Of a stretch of DNA of 64,000 bases, positions 47,345-58,513 are shown in pieces. Numbering within the stretch: position 1 is the first letter of the stretch; every line of letters begins with the position of its first letter. The notes below the pieces were generated by a model. That model made no database searches. It worked only from the letters and a program-made list of their open reading frames with translations, and was not told where the DNA came from. Both the position numbers and the translations under genes were made by a program. Origin of the DNA: Stomoxys calcitrans (lineage: Eukaryota > Arthropoda > Insecta > Diptera > Muscidae); assembly GCF_963082655.1 (NCBI RefSeq), contig NC_081553.1, forward strand, positions 38,080,242-38,144,241. Direction: 5' to 3'.

Positions 47345-48062
47345 ATTGCGCTTTTCCTCCTAAAGATAGGTCAAATGGGTTTTATGAACCATTATGACAA
47401 TATGGGACTCAAATGAAAGGTTTTTGAGAGTAGAAAACGAATTTGATATCCAATTTTGGAGCCAAGTGTTTTGGGGTATGCCCAAAAACACCCCCTAAAC
47501 TGAACTTCATTTCCATTGAAAATAAAGAACGAATTTGATATCTATTTTCAGTGCAAAGTGCCGGTGGCCGCCCCAGCCCCGAAATACCCTGCAAATGGTT
47601 CTTTTTTACCAGCCATAGCAATATGGGGCTCACATTAAAGGGTTTTTTGAAGTGCAGCACAAATTTGATATCCATATTTGAGTCGAAATGTCTGCCATGC
47701 CTTCCTTAATGAGAACATTACTCTAAGGAAGGACATTACCACCAGGAACCGAGAAGGGGCAAATTCTCAAACATCAATCAGTGCCTTCCGATTTAAGTTT
47801 AAACGCAATGATAAGTAACCTTTTTTTATAGTCGAGTCCGAATGGCGTCCCGCAATGGGACATCTCTTTGGGAAACATTTTTTAAATGATCATGCATGTA
47901 CCTCGCGTATGTCGCCAACATTAAGAGGATTCGAACGCATTCAGCGTCATAGGCTACAATGGCATGAGTTCGATATCCGCGTTCAGGGCGACGTGTCTCT
48001 AACCTAGAAATATATTAGAGAGTTGAAGAAGGCGCAGCGGAGCGGGCCCTGTTCGGCTAGTA
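47345..48062 (-). mobile_element. 131-bp-repeat element, 3' truncated, with a SINE inside
   Basis: Two to three units in reverse (GGGACTCAAATGAAAGG, AACGAATTTGATATCC) to about 47695, then a SINE, then the element's own start in reverse: GAAGGCGCAGCGGAGCGGGC and CTGTTCGGCTAG at 48031-48060. The start sequence differs slightly from the copy at 31886 (CTAGCCGAACAGGGCCCGCT rather than CTAGCTGACCC). Confidence 0.65.
47697..47970 (-). mobile_element. SINE, decayed, lacking the A box
   Basis: Reverse-strand SINE: CCTTCCTTAATGAGAACATT (tail), TTTATAGTCGAGTCCGAATG (TATA-like block), GTCGCCAACATTAAGAGG and ATTCGAACGCATTCAGCGTC (B box region). The A box region is lost. Confidence 0.7.
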
Positions 48063-48067
48063 AAGTA

Positions 48068-48295
48068 TTGGGTTGCCCAAAAAGTAATTGCGGATTTTTC
48101 ATATAGTCGGCGTTGACACATTTTTTCACAGCTTGTGACTCTGTAATTGCATTCTTTGTTCTGTCAGTTATCAGCTGTCACTTTTAGTTTGCATTAGAAA
48201 AAAAGTGTAAAAAAAAGTATATTTGATTAAAGTTCATTCTAAGTTTTATTAAAAATGCAATGCAAAAATCCGCAATTACTTTTTTGGCAACCCAA
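48068..48295 (+). mobile_element. Mariner-type MITE, copy 3
   Basis: TTGGGTTGCCCAAAAAGTAA at the left, matched by ATTACTTTTTTGGCAACCCAA at the right; TA on both sides (48066-48067, 48296-48297). The same interior as copy 2 with a short deletion near the right end. Confidence 0.92.
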
Positions 48296-49205
48296 TATTT
48301 TTAAAAATCTAAGACGACCTAGCCATGTCCGTCCATCTGTCTATTGAAATCTCGCCACAATCTTTAAAAATAGAGATATGGAGCTGAATTTTTGCACATA
48401 TTCTTTTTTTGTCCATAGGCAGGTTAAGTTCGAAGATGGGGTATATGGGACTATATCTTGATATAGCCCCCATATAGACCGATCCGCCGATTAAGGGTCT
48501 TAAGCCCATAAAAGCCAAATTTTTTATCGAAAATCTGGGATAGTGATTTTTTTAAGGCACTTCGACATCTTTCTTCCATTTGGCCCAGATCGGTTTAGAT
48601 TTGGGTGTAGCTGCCATATAGACCGATCTGCTGATTTAAGATTTTGGGCCCATAAAAGGCGCATTTATTGTCCGATGTCGCCGAAATTTGGGACAGTGAG
48701 TTGTGTTAGGCCATTCGACATCTTTCTGCAATATGACACAGATCGGTTCAGATTTGGATATAGCTGCCATATAGACCGACCTCTCGATTTAAGATCTTGG
48801 GCCCCTAAAAGGCGCATATACTGTCTAATTTTGCCGAAATTTGGGATAGGGAGTTGTGTTAAGCCCTTCAACATTCTTCTTCAATTTCGCTGGGATCGGT
48901 TCAGATTTGAATATAGCTGCCATATAGACCGATCTCTCGATATAAGGTTTTGGGTCCATAAAAAGCGCATTTATTCTCCAATTTCGCCGAAATTTGGAAC
49001 AGTGAGTTGTGTTAGGCCCTTCGTCAGCCCTCTTAAATTTGGCCCAGATCGGTTCAGATTTTGATATAGCTCCCATATGTACCGATCTCTCGATTTAAAG
49101 TCTTGGCCCCATAAAAGGCACATTTATAATCCGAGTTCACTCTTATTTGACACAACTACCAAGAAGACCAATATTTTCTTCTAAAAAATTTAACAATGAC
49201 TTATA

Positions 49206-49802
49206 AAGGGTGATTTTTTTGAGGTTAGGATTTTCATGCATTAGTATTTGACAGATCACGTGGGATTTCAGACATGGTGTCAAAGAGAAAGATGCTCAGT
49301 ATGCTTTGACATTTCATCATGAATAGACTTACTATCGAGCAACGCTTGCAAATCATTGAATTTTATTACCAAAATCAGTGTTCGGTTCGAAATGTGTTCA
49401 TTCACCGTTCAGCGATGAGGCTCATTTCTGGTTGAATGGCTACGTAAATAAGCAAAATTGCCGCATTTGGAGTGAAGAGCAACCAGAAGCCGTTCAAGAA
49501 CTGCCCATGCATCCCGAAAAATGCACTGTTTGGTGTGGTTTGTACGCTGGTGGAATCATTGGACCGTATTTTTTCAAAGATGCTGTTGGACGCAACGTTA
49601 CGGTGAATGAACACATTTCGAACCGAACACTGATTTTGGTAATAAAATTCAATGATTTGCAAGCGTTGCTCGTTAGTAAGTCTATTCATGATGAAATGTC
49701 AAAGCATACTGAGCATCTTTCTCTTTGACACCATGTCTGAAATCCCACGTGATCTGTCAAATACTAATGCATGAAAATCCTAACCTCAAAAAAATCACCC
49801 TT
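49206..49802 (+). mobile_element. Foldback mariner-like element with 203-bp inverted arms
   Basis: 597 bp flanked by TA (49204-49205, 49803-49804). Ends AAGGGTGATTTTTTTGAGG. The left arm, 49206-49408, contains the transposase start and is repeated inverted at 49600-49802 with one mismatch seen (TATCGAG against TAACGAG). The 191-bp centre encodes a middle piece of transposase. The right end is therefore a copy of the left end rather than a normal 3' end. Confidence 0.92.
49319..49599 (+). pseudogene. Mariner-like transposase, internally deleted
   Basis: ATG at 49319 opens MNRLTIEQRLQIIEFYYQNQ, the start of the N-terminal helix-turn-helix region. After about 26 residues a large deletion joins it, out of frame, to FSDEAHFWLNGYV and CRIWSEEQPEAVQE, the region around the first catalytic Asp, then CTVWCGLYAGGIIGPYFF. 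The second and third catalytic residues are absent. Frames running past 49600 read antisense of the transposase start. Cannot make active transposase. Confidence 0.88.
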
Positions 49803-49989
49803 TACTTACTAGACCAGTCAATATCCGTATTGAATATGGTCCAAATCGGACCATATTTCGATAAAGCTGGTATGGGGGCATAAATTATGGATTTTTCAGG
49901 GGATTATGATGGAAGGTGATTTACATATATTCCCGAGGTGCTGGCTATCCAAAGTTCGGCCCGGCCGAACTTAACGCCTTTTTACGTGT

Positions 49990-50671
49990 TATACACACCA
50001 CCGTAGGATAGGGGGTATATTCATTTAGTCATTCAGTTTGCAACACATCGAAATTTCAATTTCCGACCCCACAATGTATATATATTTCGGATCGTAGTAA
50101 AATTCTAAGACGATTAAACGATGTCCGTGTGTCTGCCCGTCCGTCTGTTGTAATCACTCTGCAGGCTTCATAAATGAACGGGCCAAATTGGACCATATTT
50201 GGATATAGCTGCTATATAGACCGACTTTCCGATAAAGGGTCTAATGCCCATTAATGCTTTATTTTTCATCCGATTTCGCTGTAATTTGAAACAGTAAGTA
50301 GTTTTAGGCCTCCCGACATCTGAGGTAACTATGGTGCATATTGGACCATATTTATATATAGCTTCCACATATACCGATCTGCCGATATAGGTCGGAAGCC
50401 TATAAAAGCTTTATTTATTACCCGATTTTGCTGAAATTTGGAATAGTGAGTAGCCTTTAGCCTCCCGACATCTGATTTAAATATGAATCAAATCGGACTA
50501 TATTTAGGTATAGCTGCCACATAGACCGATCTCCAGATAAAGGGTCTAAAGCCCATAAAAGCTTTATTTTTTAACCGATTTCGCTGAAATTCGAAACACT
50601 GAGTAGTTTTACGCCTCCTAACATAGGACCCAAATATGCTTCAGATCGGGCTTTATTTAGATATAGCGGCC
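49990..50671 (+). mobile_element. DINE-like element type C, 3' truncated
   Basis: TTATACACACCACCGTAGGA, GACCCCACAATGTATATATA, GTCY tract (50122-50150) and three to four type C monomers. It ends at GATATAGCGGCC in the middle of a monomer. Directly follows the 3' end of the preceding type B element. Confidence 0.82.
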
Positions 50672-52060
50672 ACTATCCTCAGTGCATATAACATTTTCGA
50701 GTAAAACATGTACCGACAAAATGGTTCCAAAGGAGCGAATTAATATCAGGTCCGCTTCTTTTTTATTCAAACTAGAGTGTATTATCCTTTTTATAACCAT
50801 GAAACCAATAAATCCCCATTTACTATAATACCGTAATTTTCTAAATTACCCAATATTATTGGCATCTGATAGGGGCTTCTTTCTTCCTGGAATCTGCTTG
50901 TGATTAATAGACATTACTAAGCCAATTAGAAACATCGACCCGCATTTGCCCACCACAATGTGAGAGCTCAACCAAATTAAAATTTTTCAAATAAATAACT
51001 TGAAAATCTATAACTAAAATAAGCCAAAGTAGCAACATCAACATTTGCCATCGGTTGTCACTTGTCTGAGTGAACAACTGCCGCTACCGCCAACGCTACT
51101 GCTGCCCACAGTAGATGTCAATATTTGGGGTCTATTGAAAATAGAATTGTTTTTCTATAGATTAGAAGAGAGAGAGAAAAAAAAACATGAACATAGAAAT
51201 GCTTAACAAAATTTCCACCATGATTGACAGACTGATTTATTTACCAATCAAACTCATCTCAGGCTCATCAGTGGCAGTGTGGCACAGGGTGAGTAAGTAC
51301 TTCGACATACTACCATGGTTGGCTGATGATGATGATGATGATGGCTGCAGCCGGATGGTGATGAAGAAGATGCTTTTCTTGCTACATGATTTCATCAATG
51401 ATGGAATACATGGAGCCCATCACAATAAAATGGGAAGGAAACCTTCATCAAAATTAAAATATTTCATTGCTTGGCATGGTATATCCGATATGTGAATCAA
51501 ATGGCGAGGTGTTTATATTTCAATTAACAACGCATTTCCAAATTGAAATATATGAGGGCATCATGCATCAGTCAAGATAGTCTGTCACTCAGTCAGTCAG
51601 TCGCTTGCTTGGTTGCTTGTCGATTAACACCCAAATGCTCAGTCAAAATAATTAACGACCATTAGGAGCCATAAAGATTCCAAAATGGAGTTGTAATTAA
51701 TTAAGAGACATAAATATGAAAAACGAGGGCCTATTCATATGATGAGTGTGATATATGTATGTACACCATTCAATTTTTACTGAAAGCCGAATAGGCTAAT
51801 GAATGGTAAGTTTGACATTTTATGAAACATCGTCTGTCATTAGGCCATTTAATGTCTCTTCACGTTTTCATATGATAGGCGCCAAAAGGTTCATCAGTTC
51901 ATGATCCATTCTCGATTTAATTGTAAGCAATCAAATGTTATCTATTAAAGATAATGAAAACTAAATAAAAAGGCGATCATCTTTCCAGCTACTTTGAGTA
52001 TTGCAAAACAAAGGCCAGATCGAAAAAGTTGATATGTAAGAAGTTTGCCCATGTTCACTA
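50672..52060. other. Unique spacer with (GAT)n
   Basis: About 1.4 kb without repeat families. A (GAT)n run at 51325-51343 sits in a 102-codon frame (51187-51495 +) with no recognisable domain. Could be regulatory or intronic. Confidence 0.45.
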
Positions 52061-52062
52061 AA

Positions 52063-52209
52063 AAGTAAAAAGGCATTAAGTTCGGCCGGGCCGAACTTTG
52101 GATACCAACCACCTCGGGTATATATGTAAACCCCATTTCGTCACAATCCGGTGAAAATTGGATAACTTAAGCATACAAATTCGGCACGAACATTGAGTGG
52201 TCTAATATA
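52063..52209 (-). mobile_element. DINE-like type B, 3' end fragment
   Basis: AAAAGTAAAAAGGCATTAAG, palindrome AGTTCGGCCGGGCCGAACT, GGATACCAACCACCTCGGG and the beginning of a monomer, cut at TCTAATATA by a MITE. Confidence 0.8.
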
Positions 52210-52285
52210 TTGGGTTGCCCAAAAAGTAATTGCGGATTTTTTAAAAGAAAGTAAATGCATTTTTAATAAAACTTAGAATGAACTT
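52210..52285 (-). mobile_element. Mariner-type MITE, copy 4, truncated
   Basis: TTGGGTTGCCCAAAAAGTAA after TA (52208-52209), then GCATTTTTAATAAAACTTAG. The sequence leaves the MITE after about 76 bases and enters DINE monomer sequence. Confidence 0.8.
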
Positions 52286-53152
52286 TCAGCAAAATTGGAT
52301 GAAAAATAAAGCTTTTATGGTCTTCAAACCCTTTATCCCACCATGGATTCTGGTGGGTGGGTTCCCCACCAAACCAGAATACAAAATAAATTCAGTTGAA
52401 GGGCATAATTTAAGTATAAGCCAAAGTTTAAGCCAAATCGGGCGAAAATTGCGGCTTGTAAGGACTTGAGAAGTCAAATCGGGAGATCGGTTTATATGGG
52501 AGGTATATCAGGTTATAGACCGATTTAGACCGTATTTGGCACAGTTCGTGAAAGTCGTAGCAGAAGACTACATGGAAAATTTCAGCCAAGTCGGACAACA
52601 ATTGCGGCTTATAAGTGCTCAAGAAATCAAATCGGTTTATATGGGAGCTATTGACTCGAGAAATCAGATCGGGATATCGGTTCAAATGGGAGCTATATCA
52701 GGTTATAGACCGATTTAAACCGTATTTGGTACATTTGTTGGAAGTCGTAACAGAACACCGCATTGAAAATTTCAGCCAAATCGAACAACAGTTGCGTCCT
52801 GTAAGGACTCAAGAAGTCAAATCGGTAGATCGGTCCATATGAGAGTTATATCAGGTTATAGACCGATTTAGAACGTACTTGGCACAGTTTTTGAAAGTCA
52901 TTACAAAACACTGCTTGCTAAATTTCAGCCAAATCGGACAAAAATTGCGATTTGTAAGGAGCTCAAGAATTCAAATCGGAAAAATTTTTTATGGGAGCTT
53001 TACCAGGTTTTAAACCGATTTGGACCGTATTTTCCACAGTTATTGGAAGTCATAACAGAACACTATGTGCAAAATTTCAGCCAAATGGGACACAAATAGC
53101 GGTTTGTAAGGGTTCAAGTAGTCAAATCGGGAGATCGGTTTATAGTTCCCAT

Positions 53153-54498
53153 ATAAATCAGGTTAGAAATGATCTATTACGGATGCTGACTGCGGAGGGA
53201 TTTGAACCCATCTGCTACGCAGACAATGTTATTGTACCTCTAAGGGTCAAGGAACCGAACAAGCTATGCAGAAGGGCCTAAAGGGTCTTGCATATGCCAT
53301 ATGACTGGGCTAGACCCAAAAGTCTCAATGTTAACCTAGAGAAGACTGAAATAAGCCTGTTCACGAGGAAGACGAAGGTGGGCCTATTTAAAGCACCACG
53401 TTTCCTCAATTAGACGATTTCGATATCTGACAAGATCAAATACTTAGATGTGATCTTGGAGAGAAAACTGAATTGGAAGTGTTACATTCAGGAGCGTACA
53501 CAGTTGCTGGGCACTATATAGACCGGCCGTAGGCTCGAAATGGGGCCTGAATCCGAGGATAGTCCACTGGCTCCACAGGAGCGTGATTAGACCAATACTT
53601 ACCTACGCCTCAGTAGTTTGATAGACTGCTATGGAAAATAAGTTCAACATAAGGACCATACAACAGGTTGAGAGAACATGTTATCTTGGCATAGGCGGTG
53701 TGATGGGGACCACGTCCACTAGGGCACTGGATGTCCGACCTATTGATATACAGATTAAGTGTGAGACAGCCACTGCGGCTATGAGACTTAAGGCGATGGG
53801 AGAATGAATTGAAGACGGGAGCAGGTCGTATACCAAAATGTTGCAAATTTTTTTTTTTTTGCTAATTTTTGCCCATGAGCATTCTACTAAGGAACAGTAC
53901 AAACTTCTTACCTATCAATGAGTGCAGTCCGATTCAAGTTTAAGCTCAATGATAAGGGGCCTCTTTTTTATAGCCGAGTCCGAACGGCGTGCCGCGACAC
54001 CTCTTCGGAGAGAAGTTTTACATGGCATATTACCTCACAAATGTTGCCAGCATTAGGAGGGGAAAACCACCGCTGAACATTTCTTTTTCTGATGGTCTCG
54101 CCAGGATTCAAATCCAGGCGTTCGGCGTGATAGGCTGATATGCTAACCTCTACGCTACGATGGCCTCCGCAGGTCTTATACCATCTCGGTACATGGCGAC
54201 AATTGGAAACCTGGAAGGAATGGAAGCGGTTTCCGATCGGATACCTGAGATGAACCTTGATGTCGAGGGCGAGGCACTGCTGTTATTGGCACAGATTTGG
54301 ACTGACTGAACTCTAGTACTGCCATCAGGAAGATCATGTTACACGGATGGATCAAAGCTAGAGAACAGAGTGGGCTGGGGGTCTACATTGAAAACCCAGG
54401 GACTGAGATGTGTTTTAGACTGCCTGACCATAATACGGTCCTGCAGGCGAAGATCCGGGCGATCAGGGAATGCGTGAAATGGTGTGGTGCTAACGTCG
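53153..54498 (+). mobile_element. LINE fragment: RT active site to RNase H start, split by a SINE
   Basis: In + order: RMLTAEGFEPICYADNVIV (RT box with Asn for the second Asp), LNVNLEKTEISLFTRKTKV, IKYLDVILERKLNW, the RT connection (VHWLHRSVIRPILTYA), then the SINE, then an RNase H start (YTDGSKLENRVG at about 54340 and VYIENPGTEMCFRLPDHN). Many shifts and stops. Same family as 17000-18255. Confidence 0.82.
53836..54168 (-). mobile_element. Complete SINE inside the LINE fragment
   Basis: Reverse-strand copy: tail CCCATGAGCATTCTACTAAG, TATA-like block (CTTTTTTATAGCCGAG), B box complement GGATTCAAATCC, and head ending GCTACGATGGCCTCC. A 15-bp target duplication, GCAGGTC-T/G-TATACCA type, lies at 53821-53835 and 54169-54183 with one mismatch. 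A T-run near 53848-53861 was gained. Confidence 0.9.
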
Positions 54499-54904
54499 GA
54501 CCGTACTTGAAACAGTTGTTGGGAGTCATAACGGAACACCACATGGAAAATATCAGCCAAATTGGACAAAATTTCTGCTTGTTAGGGCTCAAATTGGTAT
54601 ATCGGTTAATATGGGAGCCATATCAGGTTATATACCGATTTGGACCAATTTTGGCACAGTAGTTGGAAGTCATAACAGAAAACTATGTAAAAATTTTAAC
54701 CAAATCGGCTACCTTTACGCTTTCGACCGCTTTCGTGATTTCGACACACGGAAGGACGGACGGAGGGATTTGTATACCCCCATACTATGGTGCTGATTTG
54801 ACATGGCTAGGCAGACGTGTCTATGAACTGACTCTGAGTCGATATCCGCAAACTTAGTATCTATACCAAATTTCCCAAGAATTTTCAATTAAGTAACAAG
54901 GGAT

Positions 54905-55015
54905 ATTTCTCAATGAGTGGATACCTCATAAATGTAGACTTCATTAGTAGGAGGATAACCGCAGCTAAAAAATTTCTCTGATTTTCATGCCGTGATTTGA
55001 ACGCAGGCATAGGCG
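54905..55015 (-). mobile_element. Decayed SINE fragment
   Basis: CCTCATAAATGTAGACTTCA, TTAGTAGGAGGATAACCGC and GTGATTTGAACGCAGGCAT correspond to the head-proximal half of the SINE on the reverse strand; both ends are lost. Confidence 0.6.
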
Positions 55016-55760
55016 AACATTTCTCTGCGGCATAAAAATACCACATATAATTCTAATTTTGCCATAAACCAACTGGAAAACACATGATCCTAGCACTCTC
55101 CCTCTACTGGGTCATATATCTTTTAATCCCTACCCATTATGCCACACTCGTAAGTTTCACGCATGCCACTGGTCGTGAGCAAATTAAGTTCTTTCCTGCC
55201 AGCAAAATTGATTTATTTACGAAAATTGTCACTGTTATGTGTGAAAGTCATAAATAATCCACGAAAAACTCTTCGCATTCTGTGTTGCTCTGTGGTTTGC
55301 TTTTCACATGCGTTGCCACACTCCACCACTTATGACTCCGCATTGTCGCAGAGTTGTCCTCGGCATATTCAAGTCATCCATTGACATTTATTGTTCACAC
55401 TTTGTCCTCGTTGTTGTCCTGTTTTAATTTTTCTTGTTTCTCTTCATTGTTATTGTTGTAGTAGTTGCGCTGTGATATGGACTAATTTGTTGTTAAACAT
55501 TTTCATAAACTAAAGTCAGATCTGAGATCATGTTCATGTACAAAGGCTGTCGCACATTGGCTCTCTGGCAATGGCGACGAAAAAAAGTAATTAAACACTT
55601 TTTATTTGTCGCCGCGTTTTGTTTTTGGTCGGGTTTTGGTCAGATGTTTGGAGGGGGTCATATAAAGTTTGCCAGGCCAAATCCACAAGTACAACGACCA
55701 CTCCCCTGTGCAAGAAAATTAGCAGAGTAGCCGCATATGAGGTATATTTTTCAAACAAAA
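55016..55760. other. Spacer without recognisable gene
   Basis: Pyrimidine-rich unique sequence. The frames at 55163-55384 and 55530-55730 (+) show no known domain. Confidence 0.45.
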
Positions 55761-55762
55761 AA

Positions 55763-57276
55763 CAACAAGTAAAAAGGCGTTAAGTTCGGCCGGGCCGAAC
55801 TTTGGATACCCACCACCTCGGGTATATATGTAAACCACCTCTCATTAAAATCCGGTGTAAATTGCATACCTTATGTCCCATAGCAGTTATATCGAAATAT
55901 TTTCCGATTTGGACCAAATACCAATCGGTCTTTTAAGAAGCTATAACTAAAAATAAACCGATCTGCATCATATGCTACACGGATGTCGAAAAGCCTAACA
56001 CAACGATCTGTCCCAAATCTCGGCGAAATCGGGCAATAAATGCGCCTTTTATGGGGACAAAACCTTAAATAGAGAGATCGGTCTATGTGGTAGCTATATT
56101 CAAATCTGCACCGATCTGGGCCAAATTGACGAAGGATGTCGGAAGGCCCATTAAAACTCACTGTCCCAAATTTAAGCCAAATTGGATAATAAATGTGTTT
56201 TTATGGGCCTCAGACTCCCAATCGGAGGATCCGTCTATATTGAAATCTGAACCGATCTGAGCCAAATTAACGAAGGATGTCGAGTGGCCTACCACAACTC
56301 ACTGTCTCAAATTTCAGCAAAATCGGATAATAAATGTGGCTTTTATGGGCCTAAGACCCTAAATCGAAGGATCGGTCTATATGGCAGCTATATCCAAAAC
56401 TGTACCGATCTGAGCCAAATTGACGAAGGATGTCGAGTGGCCTACCACAACTCACTGTCTCAAATTTCAGCAAAATCGGATAATAAATTTGGCTTTTATG
56501 GGCCTAAGACCCTAAATCGGAGGATCGGTCTATATGGTAGCTATATCTAAATCTGGACCGATCTGAGCCAAATTAACTTAGGATGTCGAGTGGCCTAACA
56601 CAACTCACTGTCCCAAACTTCAGCAACATCGGACAATAAATGCGCCTTTTATAGCCCCAAAACCTAAAACCGAGAGATCGGTGTATATGGCAGCTATATC
56701 CAAATCTGAACCGATCTAAGCCAAATTAATTAAGGATGTCGAAGGGCCTAATATTATTCACTGTCCCAAATTTCAGCAAAATCTGATAATAAATGTGGCT
56801 TTTATGGGCTTAAGACCCTAAATCAGAGGATCGGTCTATATGGCAGCTATATCCAAATCTGGACCGATCTGAGCCAAATTGACGAAGAATGTCGAAGGGC
56901 CTAACACAATTCGCTATCCCAAATTTCAGCAAAATCGGATGATAAATGTGGCTTTTATTGGCCGAAGACCCTAAATCGGCGAATCTGTCTATATGGGGGC
57001 TATATCAAGATATGGTCCAATATATCCCATCTTCGAACTTAACCTGCTTAAGGAATAAAAAAAGAATCTGTGCAAAGTTTCAGCTTAATATCTATATTTT
57101 TGAAAACTGTATCGTGATTTAAACAGACAGACGGACGGACATGTCTAGATCGTCTTAGATTTTTACGCTGATCAAGAATATATATATACTTTATAGGGAC
57201 GGAAATGGATATTTCGATGTGTTGCAAACGGAATGACAAAATGAATATACCTCCATCCTTTAGGGGTGGGTATAAA
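55763..57276 (-). mobile_element. Complete DINE-like element, type B
   Basis: AACAACAAGTAAAAAGGCG, palindrome AGTTCGGCCGGGCCGAACT, GGATACCCACCACCTCGGG, about eight monomers (some adjacent ones nearly identical, 56284-56400 and 56435-56550), GTCY tract (57123-57140), TATATATACTTTATAGGG, and a 5' end TTAGGGGTGGGTATAAA with one change from GGTGGTGGG. Confidence 0.9.
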
Positions 57277-58068
57277 AATAATTTTTCTGCTGCAACATTG
57301 TTTTTAAATAATAATTTAAAAAATTATCCCCAAAGGAAGCGTGGGGGGAGTTCTGAATTTTTTGCTAAAGCAGGACTTTTGCATGTGTCATTGGCATAAA
57401 TTATTTTCCTCTCTCTCTCCCTCTCTCTGGGTCTCATGCGAATGGAGGGACAAACGAGCAGCATTACCGCTTAAACTCCTTCAAAAACAACAACAACTAT
57501 GGTAGCGAAACTACATCGTTTCATTGAGAAGCAGAAGTCGGAGCAACACTAGTCATGCATTCAACAATTTTACATTCTCGATGGCGTCGGGTAAGTCCTG
57601 CTTATGTCCTTGCCCCCTCTTAGCCATACCATGGCAGTGATGATGGGCCGTTGTAGTTACTTTTGTTTTATTACCGTGTTGAATGTTTCACATGATTTGT
57701 GGCATTTAAATTTCGGAGGTTGTTCTTCATGTTACCCTCAATTATCATCAGACAACATTGGCAGCAGCGTACGTGGCCAAAACGATGGCGATGGCGTTGG
57801 CTAGCGACACAAGCAACAGCAACTGAAACCATCAGCAACTAATGCAAATGAATGAAGACCAACAATAAATTTCAAAAATAACCAGAATTGCAGGATCTAA
57901 GGTAGGTCAGTTTTCATTTCAAAGTGGGATTTTTAGGTTTATTAGAGAAGGTCGTTATAAAAACATGATTGACAAATGGAATTTCTATTAAACTTGAACT
58001 TAAGACTCTTCGAAATGTTTAAATGCTGGTAAATATTAGTAATGTCGAAAAAAACGCTCCCGAACCGA
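57277..58068. other. Spacer; last part may be LINE
   Basis: Unique-looking with a (CT)n tract near 57410-57428. The last 40 bases (VEKNAPEPTLIY on +, about 58041-58080) can be read as the beginning of the RT segment that continues after the SINE at 58514. Confidence 0.4.
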
Positions 58069-58080
58069 CCCTGATTTACT

Positions 58081-58513
58081 GCAAATGCAAATTTTCCCAT
58101 GAGCATTCCACTAAGGAACAGTGGCAAACTTCTTACATATCAATGAGTACTGTCCGATTCAAATTTGTGAGGATCAATGATAAGGGGACTCCTTTTTATA
58201 GCCGAGTCTGAACGGTGTGCCGCAGTGCGACACCTCTTTGGCGGGGAGTTTTAACATGCTATGCCAGGTGTCGCACTGCGGCACACCGTTCAGACTCAGC
58301 TATAAAAAGGAGTCCCCTTATCATTGATCCTCACAAATTTGAACCGGACAGTACTCAAGAAGTCCCCTTATCATTGATCCTCACAAATGTTGCCAGCATT
58401 TGAAGAGGAAAACCAACGCTGAAATTTTCTTCTGATGTTCTCGCCAGGATTCGAACCCAGTAGTCCAAGCGTTCATAGGCGCACTTGCTAACCTCTGCGC
58501 TACGGTGGCCTCC
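58081..58513 (-). mobile_element. SINE with a 90-bp internal inverted duplication
   Basis: Outer parts are a normal reverse-strand SINE: tail TTCCCATGAGCATTCCACTA at left, B box complement GGATTCGAACCC and head GCTACGGTGGCCTCC at right. Between them, 58146-58235 recurs inverted at 58266-58355 with two differences seen, separated by 30 bp, followed by a third partial copy (AAGTCCCCTTATCATTGATC). The flanks CTGATTTACT (58071-58080) and CTGATTTATT (58514-58523) are a target duplication with one mismatch. Confidence 0.88.

Larger units (their letters stand above)
48299..49990 (+). mobile_element. DINE-like element type B, host of a foldback mariner
   Basis: Begins in the 5' block (AAATCTAAGACGACCTAGCC) with a short GTCY tract, so the 5' terminus is gone. 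Five monomers follow (the 173-codon frame at 48543-49064 is a 51-residue repeat). It is interrupted at 49204, then resumes with ACTAGACCAGTCAATATCCG, a 3' end CCCGAGGTGCTGGCTATCC, palindrome AAGTTCGGCCCGGCCGAACT and AACGCCTTTTTACGTGTT. Confidence 0.85.
52286..54845 (-). mobile_element. DINE-like type D/C composite, host of a LINE
   Basis: A short type C-like piece (AAAATTGGATGAAAAATAAA), an imperfect hairpin of TTCTGGTGGGTGGG with CCCCACCAAACCAGAA (52346-52378), then about five type D monomers to 53152. Type D monomers resume at 54499 (CGGACCGTACTTGAAACAG) after the LINE and reach a damaged 5' end (GTATACCCCCATACTATGGT) and a few decayed bases. Confidence 0.75.

Noticed and set aside
48543..49064. 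173-codon + strand frame, longest in the window, resembling a repetitive protein
   Set aside because: Same artefact in type B monomers (51-residue repeats with CHIDRS); the complementary strand is also open, and equivalent frames in other type B copies have stops at varying places.
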